A stretch of DNA of 64,000 nt from CAIYRG01 sp963747255 (GTDB lineage Bacteria > Pseudomonadota > Alphaproteobacteria > Micropepsales > Micropepsaceae): assembly GCA_963747255.1 (NCBI GenBank), contig CAVVEG010000017.1:496001-560000 (forward strand), read 5' to 3'. Positions 34,749 through 43,040 of this stretch are shown one piece after another (position 1 is the stretch's first letter; every line of letters begins with the position of its first letter). Below the pieces are notes generated by a model that saw only the letters and a list, made by a program, of their open reading frames with translations, was not told where the DNA came from and made no database searches. A program made the position numbers and the translations under genes.

Positions 34749-34922
34749 TCAGAACGGGATACCCAGCCGGTAACCGAATTGGCTCGCGGTCGTGATATGC
34801 GATCTTTCCGCGACTGTACTGGTGTTTACGTAGAAGCCCTTCCGCAGACTGTCCACCACGGAGGTGCAATCGCACAGCGCAACGCCAAGGCCGGCGAGCA
34901 ACAAGACACGCAATACCCTCAT
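34749..34922 (-). CDS. 57-residue small secreted protein
   Basis: The frame starts at an ATG (34922) following GGAGGGGTAA and encodes MRVLRVLLLAGLGVALCDCT, an export segment with two Cys, then about 37 residues ending RLGIPF. The Cys-Asp-Cys lacks a proper lipobox, so lipoprotein status is doubtful. The strong ribosome-binding site and the hydrophobic N-terminus support it despite the short length. It stands between the methyltransferase and the broken hydrolase on the same strand. No family is recognised. Confidence 0.5.
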   Translation of the reverse strand: MRVLRVLLLAGLGVALCDCTSVVDSLRKGFYVNTSTVAERSHITTASQFGYRLGIPF

Positions 34923-34993
34923 TTACCCCTCCGGCGCACGACCCGATTTGGATGAGAGATTAACCGAATGATTGCGTGCCGGGAAGGCCGCGT

Positions 34994-35708
34994 TCACGCG
35001 GCCGAAAGGCGGTCCGCAATCACGGTCTGCGCGCGCGGATTGGAGCCGATCGTCGTGTGCGCGCCTTCAATGAAGATGACCTCGACATTGGGCGCCGGTT
35101 CGGGAACGCTCGAGCGCCAATCGAGAATGCCATCGTTGGGATTGACGATTGCCGTCACGGGAACCGGCGGCGGTTCACCGATGCGGGCTAAAGTCGCCCA
35201 ACGCTTTTTATCCCAATGCATGGCCGCGAATCCGGCGATTGGGGCAAGAGGCGTCGGGACAGGCAAGCGTACCGGGCTGCAGAGCGTGATCACCCTGCGA
35301 ATGCGTTCAGGGCAGTGCTTGGCAAGTTCGCGCGACATCGTTCCGCCCAGACTGATGCCGACGAGCGAAACCGGCTGGCCATATTGTTGGGCGACGCGAA
35401 GGACGTAGCGCTCGAATTTCGCAAGGCATGAGGTTGTGGGGCCAAAATTCGGCCCGCAGCGCCAGGTGATCGCGGAAAACCCCTGGCGTCTCAGGAATTT
35501 GCGCAAAGGGGCGGTGGCCAGTTCCGGCGAGCAAAAGCCCGGAATTCACGATGACCGGCTGGCCCGTTCCCCGGGCCGCGTTCTCCGGAAAGAGCGACGG
35601 CGATATCGTTTCCGCCACCAGCGCGGTCATCTCACGCCACCAGCTTGCCACCGAAACCGGGGAGCCGGGCGGCGGCCAGACTGCAAGGCTGGGCACTCCG
35701 CTACGCAT
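34994..35708 (-). pseudogene. Alpha/beta-fold hydrolase, one frameshift
   Basis: From the ATG at 35708, residues 1-57 read as a soluble N-terminus up to TGQPVIVNSG. Near 35538 one extra base (GGG for GG) moves the true frame by one, and the rest follows as FLRRQGFSAITW..., with nucleophile elbow LVGISLGG and NPNDGILDW before a final His in EGAHTTIGSN. With the base removed the protein is about 238 residues. It belongs to the lipase/esterase-like hydrolases that act on a lid-less core fold. Whether the shift is natural or an error is open; eight similar shifts occur in this window. Confidence 0.75.
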
Positions 35709-35813
35709 GGAGTTGCAGATTCCCGAAGCGACACGACAGTTGTATGAATATACGCAGTCAGGGTTAAGAAGATGCTGAAATGCGACAGAGAGCAGTTTGT
35801 GCCGGTCTGCCTT

Positions 35814-36668
35814 TCAGAAATCTCCTTTTGCCGCTTCGGGAATGGGCGCCGATTCGTTGTGGAAAAAATCGGTATGATTCTCGGCGCAGATCAGTTCGAT
35901 GATCGGCCCCTCTTCTCTTCTCCGCCAACGTTGAACGGCAGACCAGGGGGTTGTGAATGCGCCCGGATCATCGACCGTGATGGCCGCCTGCAATATTTTG
36001 CCGCCCTCAAGCAGTTTGAAGCGCTCGACCACATGCAGCCGGGTTGTGTGCGGCGTGCGGTAACTGTCCACAAATGTCCTGTCGTTCAGCCCGATCGTGT
36101 CCACAACCAGTTCGTCGCCTTCGTAATGCCCCACCGATTCGCCGTACCACGAAGGAACAGACTTCGCGGAATGGGGCACGTTCAGATAGATGTGCCGCAC
36201 CTGCATGTCGGATTCCTCGATAATGGTGATTTCCCGGGCCGTCTGAAGGAAGTAGATCGGCCGTACCCGGGCATAGATATCGAATCCGGGAACACCCCCG
36301 GGCCAGCAGCGTGAATCCGCAGTGAACGGAATTTTCCCCGCCCGCACCTCTTCATTGGGCTGTTTCATTTTTTCGGCGGCCCAGGGCTGCAGAATGGGAT
36401 TGCCGAGGTCCGCGATCCTGTAACTCACCCTGCCCTGTCCGTTGGGAATATAGGGATGGTCCCTTTCCGACATCACGGGACCTGGCCCGCTCTCAGGCGG
36501 GATGAAGTCATCGCCAGCGGGGCGCGCAGGAATCCAGGCAGTGTCGCTGTTCGGGCCGAAATCGGGAATGGCAGGGCGTTGTTCGGCAGCGCCTGTTGTG
36601 AAAACCGGCCAGAGCATAGCGACGGTGCAACTCAGCAAGGCCAGCAGAGTTCTCCTGATGCTTTGCAT
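35814..36668 (-). CDS. Predicted secreted protein, GHYEGDT/xDF paralogous family (group A)
   Basis: A 284-residue protein, signal peptide at the N-terminus (LLALLSCTVAMLWPVFTTGA). Marks: IPDFGPNSDTAWIPARPAGD, GNPILQPWAAEKMKQ, Cys in DSRCWPGGVPGF, SVGHYEGDELVVDTIG, YRTPHTTRLHVVERF, a DDPGAFTTPW segment and Cys in ELICAENH, ending KGDF. It departs from the usual PDF tail only by Gly for Pro. It is one of three consecutive family genes on this strand, the next upstream starting 34 bases away. Function unknown. Confidence 0.86.
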   Translation of the reverse strand: MQSIRRTLLALLSCTVAMLWPVFTTGAAEQRPAIPDFGPNSDTAWIPARPAGDDFIPPESGPGPVMSERDHPYIPNGQGRVSYRIADLGNPILQPWAAEKMKQPNEEVRAGKIPFTADSRCWPGGVPGFDIYARVRPIYFLQTAREITIIEESDMQVRHIYLNVPHSAKSVPSWYGESVGHYEGDELVVDTIGLNDRTFVDSYRTPHTTRLHVVERFKLLEGGKILQAAITVDDPGAFTTPWSAVQRWRRREEGPIIELICAENHTDFFHNESAPIPEAAKGDF

Positions 36669-36701
36669 CTCTCCCTCCGGATAAGGCTGAAAAGGCAGGT
36701 T

Positions 36702-37706
36702 TCAGAAATCGGGGGCGGCAGCGGTGGGGACCGGATCGAAACCGAGATTGAATTTGTCGTCATTGTTCGCGGCGCAGTCGCCTTCCACCATGCGTCCCTC
36801 GGCGCGGTAACGCGGCCGCCTCGCGCTCCATGGTTTGTAGAAGGTGCCCGGATCGTCAACCGTGAAGGACACGTCCAGCGCTTTGCCGTCATTGACCACC
36901 CTGAAACGCTCGATGACATGTTCCTGCGTCGTGTGCGGTGTCCTGTAGCCGTCCACGAAAGTCTGTGTATTCAGGCCAATAGTATCGACCACGAGCGCGC
37001 CACCTTCGTAATGGCCGACCGATTCACCATACCATGAGGGTGGCGGATTCTTCGTGTGCGGAACATCCATGAAAATATGACGCACACGTCCGCCCTGATA
37101 CATCACGACTTCCTTCGGCGTCTGGATGAAATAGAGCGACTGCGGCGCCTCATGGATGTCCGGGACGCCGGTTTCCCAGCAGCGTGCCTGACGTGTCTCG
37201 CCATTCCTGCCCCTGATTGCCAGTGCATTCTGCTTCATCAATGCGTCCAATGCCCAGGGCATGACATTCTTTGCCGCTTCGCTGTTCAGGTCGGCAACCC
37301 GATAGGTGGAGTTCTTGCCGATCGCGCGCTGCACGGCGTTATTGTAGAACGGGTACTCCGGTCCATCCATGATGGGACCGATGCCGCCGGCGGGCGGCAT
37401 GTATTCGTTGAACATGCGGGCGTGGAGATATTGCGTGACGCGATCGGGCGGCGCGCCAAGCGATATCGCGCGTTTCACGCTGGCCTCGCCGTGCAGGTAA
37501 TCGTCGGGAAGCCAGACCGAAGGATCCTGCTGCGGATCGATACTGCCGGCCCAGCCGGAGGCCGCCGGAAGCATCAGCGGCGGAACGTCCGGGGATTGAG
37601 CGCTGTTGCCCGGAAGCGCTGCCAGCAACAGGGCGGCTGTGCAGCCCGATCCGGCAAGCATCGTGGCGACTCGCGAAGCTTTGGTCACTTTCAAATCCTT
37701 GCCCAC
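36702..37706 (-). CDS. Predicted secreted protein, GHYEGDT/xDF paralogous family (group A, long)
   Basis: A 334-residue protein using a GTG at 37706, which has GAGGAA before it, and a signal peptide (LAGSGCTAALLLAALPGNSA). An extra N-terminal region (about residues 40-130, with DDYLHGEASVKRAISLGAPP) is missing from relatives. The core follows: Cys in ARCWETGVPD, SVGHYEGGALVVDTIG (Gly instead of Asp-Thr in the core), YRTPHTTQEHVIERF, DDPGTFYKPW, Cys in EGDCAANN and the terminal APDF. Its altered core makes it the most diverged group A member, so specificity may differ. Between two family genes on the same strand. Confidence 0.83.
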   Translation of the reverse strand: MGKDLKVTKASRVATMLAGSGCTAALLLAALPGNSAQSPDVPPLMLPAASGWAGSIDPQQDPSVWLPDDYLHGEASVKRAISLGAPPDRVTQYLHARMFNEYMPPAGGIGPIMDGPEYPFYNNAVQRAIGKNSTYRVADLNSEAAKNVMPWALDALMKQNALAIRGRNGETRQARCWETGVPDIHEAPQSLYFIQTPKEVVMYQGGRVRHIFMDVPHTKNPPPSWYGESVGHYEGGALVVDTIGLNTQTFVDGYRTPHTTQEHVIERFRVVNDGKALDVSFTVDDPGTFYKPWSARRPRYRAEGRMVEGDCAANNDDKFNLGFDPVPTAAAPDF

Positions 37707-37726
37707 GGAATTTCCTCAGGTCCTGT

Positions 37727-38476
37727 TCAGGGAAAGCGGCCGGCCGCCCGCGCGGCGCGCACTTCATTGACACCTTTGACCTGGGAGAGGTCGCGGTGTT
37801 TGTCGCCACAGGCGTAGTCCATCAACCGTACATCATCGCGCCGCGCATAAACGAAGCGCGCCTGCCAGTCTTTTGTGTAGTAGGTGGGATCGTGAATGGT
37901 GACGATATCCTCAAGCTGATTGCGGAGCTTACGGACCCGCTCGGTGGTCAGTAGCCGGTCGCTATGCGGCAGCCCGCTGGAATCGAGAAAAGTCTGATCG
38001 TTGAATCCGTTGCTCTGGATGACCAGGGTGTCACCTTCGTAATGCCCGGAGGCGTGGCCGCCATAGGTGGGCAACAGGATACTGTCCTTGTAACTCGGCA
38101 GCGGCAGATCCAGCGGGATCGCGCGAACCTGATGATTTAATTCGTGCACGAAGGTCACCTGTCCGGGGGGAAGCTGAAAAACTTCAAACGGATATGGCGA
38201 CTCCAGCACGCGTGGTACGCCGTCCGGGAGGCAGATTTTGCGCGCGGGATCGTCGAGCGTGCCATTGCGCAACCCGGCCTGATTTTTCCGATAGGCAGCC
38301 TTGCCGTCGTCGTTCAGCGGGGGCTCGCCGCCGCCGAGGACCTGAATTCTGGGCGAATAACTGGTTGTCCAATAGGTACCGGACAGATCGGGCACCGCCG
38401 CGGCGCCGAGCGCCGCCGGAATGAAAGACACGGCCAGCAGTGAAACGGCGGAAACGCAGATACGGACGCTGTGCAT
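37727..38476 (-). CDS. Predicted secreted protein, diverged GHYEGDT family member (group C)
   Basis: A 249-residue protein from the ATG at 38476, preceded by GGGAGGGGG, with a signal peptide (VSLLAVSFIPAALGAAA). Recognisable parts are VPDLSGTYWTTSYSPRI, a first Cys in RKICLPDGVPR, GGHASGHYEGDTLVIQSNG, LPHSDRLLTTERV, HDPTYYTKDW and a second Cys in YACGDKHRD. It lacks the Asp-Phe tail (ends AGRFP) and the NPILxP block. It starts the leftward set 37727-35814 and is divergent from the DUF6152 gene. Function unknown. Confidence 0.8.
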   Translation of the reverse strand: MHSVRICVSAVSLLAVSFIPAALGAAAVPDLSGTYWTTSYSPRIQVLGGGEPPLNDDGKAAYRKNQAGLRNGTLDDPARKICLPDGVPRVLESPYPFEVFQLPPGQVTFVHELNHQVRAIPLDLPLPSYKDSILLPTYGGHASGHYEGDTLVIQSNGFNDQTFLDSSGLPHSDRLLTTERVRKLRNQLEDIVTIHDPTYYTKDWQARFVYARRDDVRLMDYACGDKHRDLSQVKGVNEVRAARAAGRFP

Positions 38477-38624
38477 GGTTGCCCCCTCCCAGGGCCACGC
38501 CGATGTTAAGATCACGCGGGAGGGAATCAATAGAATTGACAGGGCGATGAGCCGGGGCGGTCTTGTATGAAAGACTTGACCTGTACTACTGCTGAGTGCG
38601 GCCGATGAATTTGGGGAGGATTCG

Positions 38625-39008
38625 ATGAAAACCCGGACGTTTGGTTTTGCGGCGCTTGCGATGTCTCTGTTGGCCACGCCGGCGTTTGCGCATCATTCCT
38701 TCGCGATGTTCGACGCGACAAGGAGCGTGACGCTGAACGGCACCGTGAAATCGGTGGAATACGCAAATCCGCATGTCTGGGTTTATCTCACGGTGATGAA
38801 CGGCAAGGGACAACCGGAAACCTGGGGTATGGAAGGCGGCAATCTCGGCGGCCTCTATCGCATGGGTTGGACCAAGGATTCGGTGAAGGCCGGCGACAGG
38901 ATCACCATGGAAGTTCATCCGCTGAAAGACGGCACGAGCGGCGGACAGATCATCAGGGTAACACTGCCCGACGGGCATGTGTTCGGCCGCGGTGGGCCGC
39001 CCCAGTAA
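38625..39008 (+). CDS. DUF6152 family secreted protein
   Basis: A 127-residue protein with a signal peptide (GFAALAMSLLATPAFA) and the family signature HHSFAMFDATRSVTLNGT. It then has VKSVEYANPHVWVYL, MEGGNLGGLYRMGWTKDSVK and ITMEVHPLKDGTSGGQI. The ATG follows GGGGAGGATTCG. Members are small periplasmic beta-barrel-like proteins of unknown function. In my memory they often stand near genes of the same kind as the family in this window. Here group C members flank it at 37727 and 39138. Confidence 0.9.
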   Translation: MKTRTFGFAALAMSLLATPAFAHHSFAMFDATRSVTLNGTVKSVEYANPHVWVYLTVMNGKGQPETWGMEGGNLGGLYRMGWTKDSVKAGDRITMEVHPLKDGTSGGQIIRVTLPDGHVFGRGGPPQ

Positions 39009-39137
39009 ACACCGTCCGAACCGGCAATAATATTTGGGATCAGCGGCATACTGGCCGAAATCGGGTTTGGCGCGGATCAAAAATCTCGCCGTGCGCGTGC
39101 CCAATTGCTACGCTCCGGAGGCTTGCGGGAAAGGAAC

Positions 39138-39863
39138 ATGGTCGTGAAATTTTGCAGGACGATGCTTGGCGGCGCGGCATGGGCTGCGCTGACGGGCGGC
39201 TTCCTGGCGAGCGGCGCCGCTGCGCAGCCAATGTTGAACGGTCATCCGGATTTCAGCGGTCTCTGGCAGTGCCGAACCAATTGCGGCAACGGCGTGTTGC
39301 TTCCCTACGAACAACTTGGCATCACACCGGAGGGCCAGCGGCTCTATGCCGTCAAAAAGGCGGGCGTCGAGCGGGGCGATCCGGCCATCGATACGGGGCT
39401 GATGTGTCACCCCCTGGGAATCCCCCGTCTCGCAATGTTCGGTACCTTCGACATTCTTCAAAAGGATGACCACATCGCAATTCTCGGCGAATGGCTGGGC
39501 CCGGGGCGGGAGATCTATTTCCAGAACCGCCACCGGAAGGACTATTTCCCGACCTTCATGGGCAATTCAATCGCCCGCTGGGAAGGCAATACGCTCGTGA
39601 TCGACACCAACAATATCGATGAGGAGACGCTGGTCGACAGCAGCGGTTTCCCGCATTCCGATCAGCTTCATTTCGTCGAGCGCTGGACACTTTCGCCTGA
39701 CGGAAACACGATTGCCTCCGCATGGACCCTGACGGATCCGAAAATCTTCAGGAATGCATTCACCAGAACCGTGACCTACCGACGCAAGGATTCGACGGAC
39801 GAAAAGCAAAGGCTCGTCGAAAATGTCTGCCAGAATGTCGAGGTGGGTGGAAAACTCAAATAG
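39138..39863 (+). CDS. Predicted secreted protein, diverged GHYEGDT family member (group C)
   Basis: A 241-residue protein from the ATG at 39138 (after AAAGGAAC), with an export segment (GGAAWAALTGGFLASGAAA). Mature start QPMLNGHPDFSGLWQCRTNC adds two extra Cys. Further marks: Cys in LMCHPLGIPRLAMF, MGNSIARWEGNTLVIDTN as a variant core (Arg-Trp for His-Tyr, Asn for Asp), FPHSDQLHFVERW, and Cys in ENVCQNVEV. The C-terminus is KLK, not DF. It is in a rightward run with the DUF6152 gene and the secreted-repeat gene. Function unknown. Confidence 0.8.
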   Translation: MVVKFCRTMLGGAAWAALTGGFLASGAAAQPMLNGHPDFSGLWQCRTNCGNGVLLPYEQLGITPEGQRLYAVKKAGVERGDPAIDTGLMCHPLGIPRLAMFGTFDILQKDDHIAILGEWLGPGREIYFQNRHRKDYFPTFMGNSIARWEGNTLVIDTNNIDEETLVDSSGFPHSDQLHFVERWTLSPDGNTIASAWTLTDPKIFRNAFTRTVTYRRKDSTDEKQRLVENVCQNVEVGGKLK

Positions 39864-39875
39864 CAGGATTTCACC

Positions 39876-40256
39876 ATGACGAATCTTCATCTGCATCTGG
39901 CCGCAATGATCCTGCTGTTCTCCGGAATTGCCATAGGGGCGGAAGCAATGCCTGCTGCGGTCAGCATGCGGAACGGCATTTTTACCGATGCGAAAGGCAT
40001 GACGCTTTACGTCGCCGACAGCGACCGCGCGGCAAATATTTCTTCCTGCTACGACAATTGCGTCCATAACTGGCCCGCCTTCACCCCGGGCGATAATGAG
40101 CAGGATGCAGGCGACTGGAAGATCATCATGCGCGACGACGGTACAAGGCAGTGGGCCTATAAGGGCAAGCCGGTTTACCGTTTCATCCTCGACCGTCAGG
40201 CCGGGGAAATGAAGGGCGATGGCATCGGAAATGTCTGGCACGCGGCCAGGCCCTGA
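39876..40256 (+). CDS. Secreted-repeat (Lipoprotein_15, COG4315-type) protein
   Basis: A 126-residue exported protein, signal segment LAAMILLFSGIAIGAEA. The domain carries two copies of the G-x-TLY... motif: KGMTLYVADSDRAANISSCY with CVHNWPAF, and DDGTRQWAYKGKPVYRFILD ending GIGNVWHAARP. This is the PF03640-type repeat known from secreted proteins of uncertain role, sometimes beside cytochromes. The Cys pair (SCYDNC) is typical. It follows 39138 by 12 bases and precedes 40286 by 29 bases, so the run 38625-41098 is likely one transcript. Confidence 0.9.
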   Translation: MTNLHLHLAAMILLFSGIAIGAEAMPAAVSMRNGIFTDAKGMTLYVADSDRAANISSCYDNCVHNWPAFTPGDNEQDAGDWKIIMRDDGTRQWAYKGKPVYRFILDRQAGEMKGDGIGNVWHAARP

Positions 40257-40285
40257 GCAGTCAGGGAGCCGGGAGGAGCTATACC

Positions 40286-41098
40286 ATGCGTATGCGGAAT
40301 TTCCTGCCGGTCTTGCGGGCGACCATCGCACCCGGCATGGCGATCGTGCTCAGTGCAGCGGCGCCGGAAACACCGGATTTCTACGTGCCCGGCGGTGGCT
40401 GGTCCGCCGCGAATGTCGATCTGTTGCCGCCGGTTTCCGGACCGGGGCCGGTCGGTCCGGACCCTGTGCATCCCTACATTGCCAATGGCGGTGGATTGCA
40501 GTCGAATTTCCGCGTCGCCGATACGAGCAGTCCAATTCTGCAGCCCTGGGCGGCCGAGCGGATGCGGCGCGACAATGCGGATGTTTTGTCCGGCAAGATC
40601 GGGTTGACGGCGCGTTCCAGTTGCCGGCCGGCCGGTGTGCCCGGATGGGAGCATTTCATCATCGAGCCGATCTATTTCATCCAGTCGCCGAAAGAGATCC
40701 TGATGTTTTTTTCCGGCGATCAGCAGGTGCGGCATGTGTATATGAATGTGCCGCATTCCGCGAATCCGAAGCCGTCCTGGTACGGAGAATCCGTCGGGCG
40801 GTATGAAGGCGATACGCTGGTGGTCGATACCATCGGATTCAACGACAAGACCTTCATCGATAATTATCGCACGCCGCACACGGACAGACTGCATGTCGTG
40901 GAGCGCTTCCATCGACTGAACGGCAAGGGGCTGGAAGTGGACATCACCGTGGACGATCCGGGCGCATTCACGACCGAGTGGTCGGCGATCCAGCGCTATC
41001 GCCCGGTGCGCATCCCCTACGACGAACAGGTCTGCATCGAAGGAAACCGGCAGTTGTTCGATTATCACGTGCCGATTGCGGACAGGCTGGATTTTTGA
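40286..41098 (+). CDS. Predicted secreted protein, GHYEGDT/xDF paralogous family (group A)
   Basis: A 270-residue protein; the ATG follows a GGGAGGAG site. N-terminal hydrophobic segment ATIAPGMAIVLSAAAPET serves as export signal. Marks: TSSPILQPWAAERMRR, Cys in RSSCRPAGVPGWEHF, SVGRYEGDTLVVDTIG, YRTPHTDRLHVVERF, DDPGAFTTEW, Cys in EQVCIEGN and the C-terminus RLDF. Arg replaces the His of GHYEGDT. Closest to 2543 and 35814. It ends the rightward run that starts with DUF6152. Function unknown. Confidence 0.86.
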   Translation: MRMRNFLPVLRATIAPGMAIVLSAAAPETPDFYVPGGGWSAANVDLLPPVSGPGPVGPDPVHPYIANGGGLQSNFRVADTSSPILQPWAAERMRRDNADVLSGKIGLTARSSCRPAGVPGWEHFIIEPIYFIQSPKEILMFFSGDQQVRHVYMNVPHSANPKPSWYGESVGRYEGDTLVVDTIGFNDKTFIDNYRTPHTDRLHVVERFHRLNGKGLEVDITVDDPGAFTTEWSAIQRYRPVRIPYDEQVCIEGNRQLFDYHVPIADRLDF

Positions 41099-41186
41099 AG
41101 AGTCCGGCGCATCTGAAATTCTGGCGAATTCCTTTGTTAGAAGCGCTTATGAAGCGTAGGCTTGGTAAGCTATTGGGGCGCCAGCC

Positions 41187-42986
41187 ATGCCTATCTACTG
41201 CACAGCGCGATCAGTGCTCGCTCTATTTCTATCCTTCTCGCTTATCTCCTCAACATGCATCGCACAGCCGGTCGCGCAGACCGGTACGCGGCAATTTTTG
41301 GAGGATCGGGCTGGATTTCCTCAATATCCGACCGCGCAGTCCGCCCCCCAACGCGGCGGCCAGACTGCCGCCGCTGTCGTGGGAACTGCCAGTCTCAACT
41401 TTCCACCGGATCGAAATGATTCCGTCGCGCAAAATTGCGACCAATTGGCAGACCGGCCCCAGGACGCGCAACGGGTCGGCGATGGCGTTGCTTTCGAAAA
41501 CATACAGGTCGACCAGGCACTCCCCGTTTGCCGGCAAGCCGCGGAGCGCCAACCGGCGCGGCCACGCTATCAATATCTCTATGGCCGAGTGCTCGATGCA
41601 GCGAAGCGTTACCCCGAAGCACTGGCGCTATACACCGCCGCGGATAAGGCCGGTTACGGCGCCGCTTCTTTCGCCCTGGCGGGGCTTTATCAAGATGCTC
41701 TCGGTGTGCCGCAGGATCTGGAGCAAGCCCTGCGCCTATATTTTCGCGCCGGGAATGCCGGCATTGCCGATGCCTTTGACGAAGGCGGCGCCATCTATGC
41801 GCAGGAAAATCCGCCCAATTATCTCGAAGCGAAGTCCTGGTTGGAACACGCTGTGCGAGGCGGTTCACCCGATGGATATGCCGATCTGGGCGTGATCTAT
41901 GGATCGGGATTTGGCGTCCCGCAAAATGCGACCATGGCGATGAATCTCTTCAGCGAAGCCGTCAAGCGGGGAAGCGTAGAAGGCATGTTCCGCCTGGGCC
42001 TCGCCTATCGCTACGGCGAAGGCACGCAACGCAATCCCGCCGCCGGCTGCCAATGGCTCATCAAGGCGGCCGAGACCGGCCATCCTTACGCCGAACAGGA
42101 AGCGGGCCGCTGCTATTACAACGGCTTGGGAGTCGCGTCCGATCATCTCGCCGCATTCAATTGGTTTGCCAAGGCCGGCCAAGCTGGGGTCATTGATTCC
42201 AAGGTCATTACCGCCGACATGCTCGATAGCGGGGATGGCTGGAATCAGGACAAGGCCTACGCCGTGATGTGGTATCGCGCGGCCGCCAATCTTGGCGATG
42301 TCTACGCCATGACCCAACTCGGCGCCCATCTGCGCCTTGGCCAGGGAACGGCTAAAAACGAAGCCGAAGCCATGCAGTGGTTCTTGAAGGCTGCGGAGAA
42401 GGGTTACGTGCCGGCGGAAAACTCTCTCGCTATGGGCTATGAGAGCGGCCAGAGCTATCAGCAGGCCGCCTCATGGTTCGGTAAAGCCGCCGATCAGGAT
42501 GACGGCTATGCGCAGCTTAATCTCGGCGTGATGTATGAAAAGGGATGGGGTGTGCCGCAAAATCTGGAGCGCGCCAAACAACTTTATGCGCGGGCAGCCG
42601 GCAGCTCGGACACCGCCGTCGCCAAGTTGGGCAGCCAATATTTCTCCGATGTTCCGAATCCGGCCTCGCCCGGCCGCACTCCGGACCGCAGCGCCGTCAG
42701 CTCTGCGAAAAACTCCAGCGATTTCTGGTCCGTTGTCATCGTAGGCGCACTTGCCATCGGCGCCATAGCTCTCCTGAGTTCCGGTGGGTCGTCCAGCACC
42801 TCCAGTTCGGTCGCCACCCCATCCGCGCCTTTCACTCCGTTGTTTCCTTCTTCGCCGTCGACATCGCCCGCGCAGCCGGTAACGGCGTTCCCAGGCCCCC
42901 CGCCTCCCCACCCCATGATCGGGAACACCGGCAAAATTCTCAACGGCGAAGCCGGGCTTGGTTTTGATAACGTCATCAGGAAGTGA
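41187..42986 (+). CDS. Secreted Sel1-like repeat protein
   Basis: A 599-residue protein: signal peptide (VLALFLSFSLISSTCIA), a variable region to about residue 125, then some eight to nine Sel1/TPR-like repeats (for example AMNLFSEAVKRGSVEGMFRL and WLIKAAETGHPYAEQEAGRC). A membrane segment near residue 520 (FWSVVIVGALAIGAIALLS) and a Ser/Pro-rich tail complete it. Sel1 proteins act as scaffolds for protein contacts. The hydrophobic segment after the repeats would place the repeats on one side of a membrane. Partners not visible. The C-terminal low-complexity part is unlikely to be folded. Confidence 0.87.
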   Translation: MPIYCTARSVLALFLSFSLISSTCIAQPVAQTGTRQFLEDRAGFPQYPTAQSAPQRGGQTAAAVVGTASLNFPPDRNDSVAQNCDQLADRPQDAQRVGDGVAFENIQVDQALPVCRQAAERQPARPRYQYLYGRVLDAAKRYPEALALYTAADKAGYGAASFALAGLYQDALGVPQDLEQALRLYFRAGNAGIADAFDEGGAIYAQENPPNYLEAKSWLEHAVRGGSPDGYADLGVIYGSGFGVPQNATMAMNLFSEAVKRGSVEGMFRLGLAYRYGEGTQRNPAAGCQWLIKAAETGHPYAEQEAGRCYYNGLGVASDHLAAFNWFAKAGQAGVIDSKVITADMLDSGDGWNQDKAYAVMWYRAAANLGDVYAMTQLGAHLRLGQGTAKNEAEAMQWFLKAAEKGYVPAENSLAMGYESGQSYQQAASWFGKAADQDDGYAQLNLGVMYEKGWGVPQNLERAKQLYARAAGSSDTAVAKLGSQYFSDVPNPASPGRTPDRSAVSSAKNSSDFWSVVIVGALAIGAIALLSSGGSSSTSSSVATPSAPFTPLFPSSPSTSPAQPVTAFPGPPPPHPMIGNTGKILNGEAGLGFDNVIRK

Positions 42987-43040
42987 TGCGCTTCTTCACC
43001 GGCGGAGATGGTCCGTAAGCAACGACTGCTGAAAGGACAG

